NCBI GenBank assembly: GCA_963971425.1
Contig: OZ020516.1
Location: 19,971,332 to 20,035,331 of the forward strand
Origin: Bryoerythrophyllum caledonicum
Taxonomy: Eukaryota > Streptophyta > Bryopsida > Pottiales > Pottiaceae
Direction: 5' to 3'
Length of the DNA stretch: 64,000 nt
Shown: positions 55,501 through 64,000 of the stretch, one piece after another
Layout: each line of letters starts with the position of its first letter
Position numbering within the stretch: the first letter of the stretch is position 1
The notes under the pieces: model-generated
Told to the model about the DNA's origin: nothing
What the model saw: the letters and a program-made list of their open reading frames with translations, nothing else
Databases searched by the model: none
Translations under genes and position numbers: made by a program

Positions 55501-56653
55501 GTGCTTTGAGTTGGCGGAGTTGTTTCTTCGTGATGGAGCAGCTATCATCGTGTTTTATCCAGATTCCAGGTTCATTTCAAATGAACTAGTTTCCTGGGCT
55601 GAGTGGTCGGGATTCGAGGATGAGGCGAAGTGGTTTGCCATCAATGGACTTTCCCTTTTCTCTGATAGTCGCCCCGGTCACATAAATAAAACTTTCATGG
55701 TCAAGTACTTTGTTCGGACGAGTGATCCTCCAATTCCATTTGTCTTCAATGATAGAGTGGAGCTTTTAGCGGATGGAATTGGGCTTCAGATCAAACGATC
55801 ATCTGACCAAATACATCACCCAGGAGTCACTGACGGTGAAGGCCTCCACCGGGATGCCATGGCGAGGCGCCGGAGAGAAGTCGCAGAATCTATTAAAGGC
55901 TCTAATTGATCTTTGCACCAAGGAGGATGAGATCGTTATGGACCTCGCCGCTTCTACTGGTATATTCATTGCATTTTCCATTTGTTTTTTCAAATATCCA
56001 ACCATGATTCTAATCTTTTACTGTTTGTATTCCACACTTTTTCTAGGCGCATCAATTAAGGCTTGTAAAGCCCTCAAGCGTCATATTCTTGCCTTGGAGG
56101 TTGAGAAAGATTTGGTAGACGAGGTGCTTCGTCACATGATTCCACAGATGGTGGAGGTGAATTCTGCAATTGTTGAGCCGATGGAGCAGACTTCTCTCAA
56201 GCGCCCTTTGAAGCTTGGTGATGATGAACTAGAGATTAAAACTGCGCCTAAGAGAACTTGTAAGTAAGTTCTCTTCATTCTTCTACTGTTTTTGTTATCT
56301 TGTTCTATCAAGTTTTTTTTCTAATGTCAATCAATTGCAGACGGTTCTCGACGTTGTTGATGGTTTCTCTGTTAATTCAGGAGGTTGGAGTGCTGGCTCG
56401 CTTGGCAGATAAGGTTGTCAGTCCCGAGCAACCGCTTATTTTGCCTGAGTATGCTGAGGTTGCGGCTATTGCATCCGTAGTACAGCCGTCGCCTCTACGA
56501 CGTCCACCGATTGCTCGATTCGGCTCCGGAGCGAAGGTTTTTGTGGATGACGAGGCTGAGGAGGCTAATATTGATTCTGATAGTGGTTTCGATAGCAGTA
56601 TGCCGTTTATCCATCAAGGCAGTGACGATAAGTTCACTTGTGACAAGTTGTGA
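52600..56653 (+). pseudogene. ParB-like / DNA-methyltransferase-like protein carried by the MULE (decayed)
   Basis: It starts at ATG 52600 after an acceptor-like TGTAG. The N-terminal part has YRPGSACFYVALKN (about 52940) and VWDGNHRHLAW (53117-53149); D-G-N-H-R resembles the ParB/sulfiredoxin-fold signature G-x-H-R. Exons near 53399-53580, 53707-53915 and 54014-54230 follow, then one long frame from 54356 to 55909. That frame has a Lys/Glu-rich coiled stretch, then DMFIFDVPEDLPVP (about 55370) and LAELFLRDGAAIIVFYPDSR (about 55510). A shifted frame gives WRGAGEKSQNLLKALIDLCT (about 55860) and IVMDLAASTG|ASIKACKALK across an intron (55960-56046). This order fits a permuted N6/N4-type methyltransferase with motif IV before X and I. 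The last exon ends at 56653. Seven in-frame stops plus at least two shifts make it a pseudogene. The assignment is from motifs only. Confidence 0.6.
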
Positions 56654-57319
56654 TTCCTCTATTTTGTATGCCGTGTTGACCTGATATGCGGCTTTGGATT
56701 TGTGGATATATTTCACCCTTGCATGTCTCATTTGATTATTTGTTTTATCCACAGAAATGTTTGTACTCTAGTTAGATAATTTAATATCTCTAGAATTATC
56801 ACTCACGGATGGATTTCAATCAATTTATATAATGTGTCATTGAATTTACAAATATACAATTATCACATTATGAATAGTATACAAAGTTTCTAATATTTTT
56901 AGATGGTCCATCTCTATCATTCTCTCCATTCACCACCTTAAACCTTCGGATACATATTACCATTAACCTGAACAATCATTAGAATAGTAATACATATTAG
57001 ACTTAATTAGAATAGTAATACACATCCAAGAGAATTTATCTATTGCAAATCGCAGAGTTTATTTAAGCATAGCTTATCCATGGCTTCAACATGTTTGCAG
57101 TAACAGAATTTTAATAGTTTAATAGATGTACTTCATCTCCATATTTTTTGTTCTCTTGTCTAATGAAATAAAATGATTACATATGTACTTCTCCCCCATA
57201 ATTGTATACAAAATTGCTATTATTTGGAATAGAAATTTGCATTGCAATATATGTTTCATTATCTCTTATCTTTTTACTTTTGGATGTAAATTTTTTCAAA
57301 TAGTCTTAAAATAGTTCCA
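56654..57319. other. Right subterminal region of the MULE
   Basis: AT-rich, no coding signal. It lies between the second gene and the right inverted repeat. Confidence 0.5.
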
Positions 57320-57547
57320 CGGCTATAGGTGCCTCTATTGAATAAAGATAAAATAAAGCAATTGCAAGTCCAGAATTTCTCATATGTTAATGTTTTTATT
57401 TTCATTTTTTGAAGCACAATCCACCTACATTCACGGCAATAGATGTTCTTTTTAATTTAACAATAAAATACAATAGTAAAAGTTGTCATGAATTCAGTGC
57501 TCGCCGCTTGCTGCTCACCGCTCACTGCTCACAAGATAGCATTCTTG
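57320..57547 (-). repeat. Right terminal inverted repeat of the MULE
   Basis: Read on the minus strand it begins CAAGAATGCTATCTTGTGAG, then AGCAGTGAGCGGTGAGCAGC. The inner block CCTATAGCCGTGGAA-like sequence (57315-57333) matches the left end in inverted orientation. Confidence 0.65.
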
Positions 57548-57556
57548 GCGCAACGA
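57548..57556 (+). repeat. 9-bp target-site duplication, right copy
   Basis: GCGCAACGA, identical to 42447-42455 and in the same orientation. Confidence 0.75.
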
Positions 57557-58047
57557 CTCCCTCCACGTGTCCAATGGCGCTACCTACCATAGCGGACATT
57601 TCATGATCATGCACTGGACAATCTTTCACATCTTCAATACTGATGGACGTTCACTCAACATATTGCTAATTGCCAGGAACACCCTCCCGCGTATGCCTTA
57701 CGCTATCATCATTGTAGAAAAAACCATCCTCTATATTAAAGGACATATCTTGCTCTGAGGAGAAGGTCCCCTGAAATGCAATGATGTCCTCGGATACGAT
57801 AGATCTTGGAACAGAAGGCAAAATTGGTCCGGTATCACTTTGAGTACCTTAGAATGTCTCATGTATTTCCGATATTGGCTCTGATTGAGAAGGCATCAAA
57901 GGTTGTGGAATCCTCTTCTACACTGATAATAATGCCATTGAGTCTGATTCTTCTTCCCCTGTCTCAAGCCTAGTACCATCAAATGTAAACCCCTTTGGGT
58001 CACTGCCGCCAAACTAACATCCGCTACACCAGTATCTTGCAACCTCT
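57557..58047. other. No gene recognised
   Basis: Minus-strand frames here are short and broken. This may be the decayed 3' part of the ParB-like gene that follows; acidic and serine-rich fragments are visible but not joined. Confidence 0.35.
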
Positions 58048-60940
58048 CTATAGGTGTTGTAGATGTCTCCCCTGAAGTATAGCCGGCTGCGTTGATGGAA
58101 TCTTCTCTTTTAGAGGATACTGGTTCACTTCATCTTCATCGGTGTTTGAAGTCCTAAAGCTCGAGCTACTACGAGATAAGGAATATTCACTGGTACCTGA
58201 ATGTGGCAACCTCTCATGTAAACCACTTCCATCTTCATTGTTGTCTTCATTCTTCACTCCATCAACCGCATGTTTGGTCTTATGTACAATATTGCAACCA
58301 GTACTTGTTCCACCAATCTTGATCAACAGTTGTCCGTGGAAATTGTCGGACAAACTCATTGTACAGGAATGAAACTCTGTCAGTACAATCGTCAATGATA
58401 AAAATATTAGATCCCTAAAAATCTCCTTAAAGAATCCTGGGAATGGCCATAGATATGTTACATGCACTAAACCCCAACCTTGGGACAAGTATGAGTCCAC
58501 TAGTCTTGCCAACTCTGATGGAGATCTTTCAATTGAAACAACTTGAGAAGGTTGGCGTGCCTCACTCTAGTGATCCAAGAATACAAGTGGAAGTGTCAGG
58601 TCTCCAGAAACATAGTCTGGGCCAAGAGATGTACCCATAGGGCACTGTATACAAATCACAACATCGCCAATCGGCTGTATTACTTGTTGCAGACGCCCAC
58701 TCTCTATAAAATCGAGAGCATAGGGATTCTCCGCGTTGGGATCAAATCTTAACATCCACGTCGCATAGTACATCTCTCTAGAAGCTTTACCTTTGTGAAA
58801 AATTCTTCGATGGCATAAACGGCCGGTAGTAATAAGAAGATGACGTTCCATCGTTCAATACTTGTCATCCATAATGTCAGCTGTGCAAAAGCTGCAAAAA
58901 ACTGGTCGTCTCCCCAATGACCATCTCCATGCCTCCAACCACCATGCCAACAATCAAGCATTCACAAACATGTTTTTCCCAGCTCTATGCACTCGGTGCA
59001 GAATAACCCTCTTCTACAATGAACCGGAAGAATATTCTCTGTGTCGTTCTGGCTTGGCCTTCTGACTTCCATCTGCCATCATCAATTAGCAGTAGTCAAC
59101 CCTCCCACATCCACAGACAGCCCAATGTATCCACGCCTCCCTCCATCAATGTCACCATAGTAAAACCTGATGGAAGGGGGATGATGTAGCCTATGTCTTC
59201 TAGTTTAAACACCTTCGCCCGCACAACAACAGTCCAAGCTGCTTTCGTGGTAGCATTTAAAAGCTTTCCAAGGTATCAAGTTGTTCGTTGCTCCTCGGAA
59301 AATACTTCTCTATACGGATACGAAAGAACTCCTCCATGGAATTAGGTGTACTTTTCTTATTCTCCACCATCAACCAACGGATGAAATTCATCACAGCTTC
59401 TTGTCTCTGATACCGGTCAACCACACCGGAAATCGTACGAGGATGTGGATTCAGGTCTTTTACACCACTGAAGTAATATGCTTGACGAGGTCTTACTCCG
59501 TCCTCCTTCACCGGTTTGGCTGCAGAAGACTTTGCCAACCAGAGATAATATGGATTGGGAACCCTATCTAACGGCCTCAACCAATTCGGAGTCATCTCCT
59601 TTCTAGTTGATTGTATGTCCACATTTGGATCCAACTCTTTCTTCCTCGCCATGTCTTTACACTTGTTATCTTTCTCTTTGTTGTAAAAGAGAATGTTGTC
59701 TTCGTTGTCCTTGCAAACTTGAATGATAGCTGCAAAGCAATCATTGCTCGGATTCCATGCATGATGGGTTAGATCCTGCATGTTTTTGGCCAACTTCTTC
59801 ACCAAGAGATCTACATCCCCATTGGGCAATTTATGCAGTGCACTTGCCACACTCGTCAAAGCAACAGCCCTACCTCCATCATCCGCACGTAGTGTGCTAT
59901 CATGCCTCCCGTATAGACTTCATATCTAACAAAGCTTCCTTAAATCCTCCTCCACGGTAGAATATGATTTTCTCTCCCACTCCGCTACATTGATCCGCAC
60001 AGACTTCTCAATGTAAAAGCGACGATCATCATATACAACAAAAGAAGCCTCCCGCCACTCAAAAGTCTCTAGGTACTCATTTGATGGCATATTACCATCT
60101 GTCCAATGTTGTTGTGCAAACTTACAAGCTGCTACTATGTGTTGCCCATCCACTAGTTTCCAAATGATATGATGTTGAAGCCAAGTGTACTGGGATCCTA
60201 TGGCATCATGTTCGGAAGCACTTCCTTGTGCAATGAACATGCGCTCAAACTCTCGTATTGTTCCTATCAATGAAATGACAACTTCTGCTGCTCAACGAGA
60301 CCATTGTCCGGAGTTGTATGCACTGTGTAACTGATCAATCGAAGCACCAATGTACTCATCCGAGTCGTGGATTCTGGGTCTTAAAGTAGTTAAATACTTC
60401 TTTGACCCTCTTCTGTGATAAAACCCGGTGGTTCGTTTATGGATTCTCCACGGAGACAATGCGGTCTATTTGTGCCTTAAATACAAAATTCTCCCACACT
60501 GATCCTTTTGCAATTTACTCCGCTGTAGGCACTGGTGCTTTTAAATACGTTGAAATTTGGACATCATGTGGTATCTCCGCATTGTCTTCAAAATCCTTTG
60601 GTATATTGTCTGATAGGTTGTGAGATTCTTCTTCCTCCGGCGCCATGGCTGACAAATCAACTAAATCCCCCAGTGTAGATATAGGGACCCTACGATGACC
60701 ATCAAATGTTCTGAGCCCCAACTTAGGAACCCAGCCACCCGATCCGAAACTTCTCCCAATCATCCTACTCCCGCTTGGATCCAATCTTGAAGGGCCTTTT
60801 CTTAAACTGGAAACTACATCCCTCTCATCACGTCGTGGCCGCTTTGTAGGACGTCTACTCGTCAATGGAAGGTTGGATAATATTCGTACTTCAGAAGTTC
60901 TAGTGGAATGTTGGCCTCCACTTTCCGTCCCCCTTTTCAT
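58048..60940 (-). pseudogene. Second ParB-like gene (decayed)
   Basis: The 5' part runs from ATG 60940 (Arg/Ser-rich, low complexity, to 60515). Then a broken frame reads RIVSVENP near 60465 and KRVKEVFNYF downstream. WKLVDGQHIVAACKFAQQ is at about 60160-60105, with D-G-Q-H at about 60139-60150. This order, a V-x-x-N-P strand, a K-R-V helix and a D-G-x-H turn followed by V-A-A, is that of ParB-type domains. Further coding-like blocks lie at 59859-59257, about 58961-58567 and 58512-58048, the last serine-rich. Stops such as TAG 59926-59928 and TGA 59920-59922, and a shift near 60370, break it. It lies outside the MULE and on the opposite strand to the other ParB-like gene. Whether it also has a methyltransferase part is unclear. 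Confidence 0.5.
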
Positions 60941-61031
60941 TAGTCGTCAATCCACTTGCTATGACTCAACAAGAATTTATTAAACTTTTGTTTGTTTTGG
61001 TTCCACTAGTGGGGCTAGAGTTGTCGCACGT

Positions 61032-62330
61032 TGTCGAGTAGAACGGAGCGCGCTTTGAGAATACGCGAGATATCTGGCTACGACTTCTTAAAGTCCGTTA
61101 TAGAGTTTTGCAAAATCTTGCAATCTTAAGTCTTCAATCTTCAGTCTTCTAACTCCTTCTCGTTGGTATGTTCTGTGATGGCTCTAGAGGATTAAGAGTA
61201 AAGGTAGATGATAAGAAACCATGGCCTAGGACGGGTAAAACGGGACGGCCAAACTACGAGCTGACCATCCGAAAGATTGGCTCATAAACTTCAAACCCAT
61301 GTGTGACCAGCAATCGTGCCTCACCAGTGGGAACAACATAGAAGATCGACCATGAGGGTAATCAACACGACTTCATCGCCACAAACATTAAAAAAAATGG
61401 GGTTAATAGTGAATAATCACAAAATCCGCAATAGTATTTACGATGCAAAAAATGAAAAATAACAAAAGACATCGAGCCTCCAAAACCGGCTGAGAATAAC
61501 AAAGCCACAAGCCACAACATACGAGTCTTCAATCTTCAAACTTCAAGTCTTGGAGTCTTGGAGTCTTCAAGTCTTCAAGTGTTCAAGTCTTAAAAGTCTT
61601 CAAGAATTGAGAAAATACTCAACTCCACACTCATCCTAATCACATTCTACACGAAATTAGAAGGCAATAGATCCTCTTTTGCTTATCAACTCATAAAATT
61701 TGCATCTTTTCTCCAAATTGACAATTTGATAGCTTTCTGGAAAACTAACAAAATTTTCTATCTTTTTATAAAAAATTCACTTCAAGAAATTATCCAAGAA
61801 ATACTGATATCTCTACGAAGTTATGAATTTCAAAAGAAGGAGACATCACACCTAACTAAAATCAAGAAGCTATAATTTTTTCTATACAACTCCAATTAAC
61901 TTGAATGATAAGTTTTTGAAAAGTTAAAAAATATTTATACAACTCATGAATTTTTCAAAGAGAGGCGCAGAAACTACAAAGTTTGGTGGTCGTCTAAATC
62001 TCTGCTCCTCTTCGTTCGATGGCAGCAAACTTTCCTCCACTCACACATTTTTCACTTTTTGTCTACAACTCTAAACCAAGCGAAAATGATCTATTTGAAA
62101 GCGCATCTCAGAGGGGAAGAAATTTACAAAATTTCATTAAAATAACACTCTTACAATCAAAGTTATGGCCCATCAGACTCTCGGCTTTCTTCACCCACAC
62201 ACACTTTACTCCAAAAGCACACTAACCTTTTTCGCCACAAAAATATGACTGAGATGAAGAGAAAAGATGCCTATCTACCCTCTAGATCCCTAAAGTGGAT
62301 GAGATCAGCCCATGTACATCTCATATAAGC
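61032..62330 (-). repeat. Diverged LTR of the same family as the array (solo or truncated)
   Basis: It starts TGTCGAGTAG against TGTCGTGTAG in the array and tracks the array LTR block by block. Examples are GAGAATACGCGAGATATCTGG (one mismatch), a reduced minisatellite remnant (AGTCTTCAATCTTCAGTCTTC) and GACGGGTAAAACGGGACGGCC with long stretches matching. Later blocks (CTACAACTC, a CA-rich tract, CAGCCCATGT) match more loosely. Similarity fades near 62330 and no clean GACA/TGTC outer edge was found. No gag-pol follows on the minus side, so it is a solo or chimeric LTR. Confidence 0.8.
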
Positions 62331-63049
62331 CTCAAAATATCTATTGGCCCAAGGAAAACTCTAGGAGGTAAGTACATATTTATCTTTTAAGGTCAATAAA
62401 CCTCTAGAGTTCTAACTAGGAGTTAAGTACCCTCTATCTACCATCTTTTAATTTTCAACACTCAAATGAAATACAAAAATACTTATATTTAATACAAAGC
62501 TTCAATGAAAATCAAGTAGAGATAAAAACTAAAGCCAAAGAAGAGTGCTACTCCATCTGCAAAAACTTGAGCATGTGCTTGATAGTGATTGCGATATAAT
62601 CTGCACGTTGAGTCTTTGTTAAATGATTCACTGGCCCTTATAACCAACGATGGTCGCCAGCGCTTACCTCAATTGGCCTAGGTATATAAAAATAATGGTT
62701 TTCATTCAGGCCCTCAAAACTTTCTTTAAATGTCACTTGACCGATTTCCGGTTCAACACATCCAATTTGAAGTAAGATAACTAAAATATGAGCGTCATTT
62801 TCGCGATTATCATGCCAACGCTGCTCAACACAAGATTGTTTCGTTGAACGAGAAGATCCAGCTTCATCTCGTAGGTGGAATAACAATGATATGGAAATCG
62901 CCGGCTGAGATGATTGAATTGACAACTGAGATAATGAAAGCTATAATTCTACTTCCAGTTCATACTCTAGATCTTGTGACTCCATAGAACCCTCCAATTC
63001 GATATTTTACAGTTATTGTATCAGTAATAACACTGAACAGGCTAAAACG
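62331..63049. other. No clear gene; possible 3' part of the next gene
   Basis: AT-rich to 62600, then a minus-strand ORF (62638-62925) of 95 residues with no recognised domain. It may be a separate exon of the gene at the right edge. Confidence 0.35.
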
Positions 63050-64000
63050 TTATTGTACCAGCGCCACGGTATGTTTGTTCTTCTCCGAAACTAACTGAAT
63101 GTAAATTTTGAGACGTTCTACCTTCTCCTCTTCGTACAACACATCTACTCCTAGCTTTGAATCCTCGAGGTATTGCAGTCGATTAGTCATCGTATACGCT
63201 TCCACTTGAGCATCCTTCAACTGATACTGTAACTGCTGAAACTCCTCCAATGGCCGATTCTGCAATATGCATGCTTCGTAAAGTCCTTGGAGATTATCCA
63301 GGCTCAACTTCAATTCCACAATTTTTTTTTGTTTGCCTTGTCTCCACCGTCTGTTGTTCCTGACTAACTTGATCTTCTCCGGGCGGTATCACCACCTCCA
63401 TCCAAGGTAAGTTGTTCTCATCAAGAATACCATTTCCTCGTTCTGGTGGTATTGAGTGGATTCCAATGGGTGCGGTTGTAGAAAGTTCTGTCTTCTTACT
63501 CTTACGGCTAGATGGACCCGCTTCTGTTTGGTTCTTTATTATCTTAGGCACCTGGGACATCCTTGTCACGAGTGCGGTCGAAATGGTCGGCGGATGTACT
63601 TGATTTGGAGACTTGACCAAATTCGGTAAGTATATTGCAGAATATAACTTTTGCGGTTGGTCAGATATCGGTTTCATCGTCTCCAGCTTGATTTGAGAAT
63701 GCACGATGTTGGCCCAGCTCAATTGCATTCCCCTCCGCGCCATAGCCGCAGCAGCCAGTCCCTCTTCCGTTATCAAATGGATACCTTTCTCATTGACAAT
63801 GATTCTCTCGTTGAAAAATGAGAGCCATTTCTTTCAAAAACCTCCGGCTTTCGTCAAGTTGAACTCGACTGCATTGCTAGCCCCATCTTCGAACACTTCG
63901 GACTTCAATTCTTCCGTGACATCTCCTACATCTGCTAGTGTCATCGCACATGTAGGATGCTTTAACAGGGCTGCTACTTCATCTGGCCCAAAATGTATCT
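63050..64000 (-). pseudogene. Partial unrecognised protein with C-terminal coiled coil
   Basis: The gene enters from the right edge of the window. Coding-like blocks are EVAALLKHPTCAMTLADVGD (about 63975-63920), ITEEGLAAAAMARRGMQLSW (about 63775-63720), a Ser/Pro-rich linker and a heptad-like coiled coil (LEEFQQLQYQLKDAQVEA, about 63255-63200), ending at 63050. A TGA lies in frame near 63840. A 9-T run at 63322-63330 separates two frames that read naturally into each other, so a 1-bp homopolymer indel is likely. I recognise no family. Repeated-element origin is possible. Confidence 0.45.

Larger units (their letters stand above)
42456..57547. mobile_element. 15.1-kb Mutator-like element (MULE) with two genes
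   Basis: The boundaries are set by the 9-bp direct repeat and inverted ends sharing GCTATCTTGTGAGC plus GAGCGG-type repeats; both ends also share CTATAGCCGTGGAA about 170-210 bp further in. The interior holds a minus-strand MULE transposase gene, a plus-strand ParB/methyltransferase-like gene and a 276-bp satellite. Both genes are broken by stops and shifts, so this copy is not autonomous. The outermost 7-8 bases of the two ends agree poorly, which fits an old insertion. Confidence 0.72.

Noticed and set aside
42456-57547. Helitron or hAT origin of the 15-kb element
   Set aside because: There is a 9-bp duplication, long inverted ends and a MULE/SWIM transposase; hAT makes 8-bp duplications and Helitrons have neither inverted ends nor duplications.

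Overview
The window looks like nuclear DNA of a land plant. Evidence is the C-terminal part of a B3 DNA-binding domain (a plant-specific family), a plant-type Mutator-like (MULE) transposase with a SWIM zinc finger, Ty3/Gypsy LTR elements and genes with GT-AG introns. The overall flavour suggests a non-seed plant such as a bryophyte, but I cannot fix the species. There are no rRNA genes, no CRISPR array and no bacterial operons.

Region 1 (1-33165) is a head-to-tail array of one Ty3/Gypsy retrotransposon on the minus strand, in the form LTR-internal-LTR-internal-LTR-internal-LTR-internal-LTR. Neighbouring units share a single LTR. The LTRs are about 1.98 kb and bounded by TGTC/GACA; each internal region is 6124 bp. 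Unit periods are 8100, 8114, 8100 and 8086 bp, and these differences equal the copy-number changes (14, 16, 14, 12) of a 7-bp minisatellite in the LTR. Reading down the minus strand, each unit carries gag (cut by TAA), then TAG, protease, a -1 shift, RT-RNase H-integrase, then TGA and a GPY/F module. All three stops are identical in every unit and each is one C-to-T change from a sense codon. The ancestor therefore seems to have been decayed before it was multiplied.

Region 2 (33166-42446): the right LTR ends directly against the last 34 codons of a B3-domain gene on the plus strand, so the array appears to sit inside that gene. A separate plus-strand gene (about 35835-40153) with at least nine phase-consistent exons follows; I do not recognise its product. 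A T-rich degenerate repeat lies at 41160-41820.

Region 3 (42447-57556) is a 15.1-kb MULE. It is bounded by a 9-bp direct repeat (GCGCAACGA) and degenerate terminal inverted repeats with a shared GCTATCTTGTGAGC core. Inside are a decayed minus-strand transposase gene and a decayed plus-strand gene whose product combines a ParB-like motif with a C-terminal SAM-dependent DNA-methyltransferase-like module. A roughly 276-bp satellite of about 11 copies, rich in perfect palindromes around GGATCC, lies between them, probably in an intron of the second gene. This two-gene MULE with ParB/methyltransferase cargo is the most unusual object in the window.

Region 4 (57557-64000) holds a second decayed ParB-like gene on the minus strand (58048-60940). 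Directly upstream of it is a diverged LTR of the same family as the array (61032 to about 62330). At the right edge is part of an unrecognised minus-strand protein gene with a coiled-coil end.
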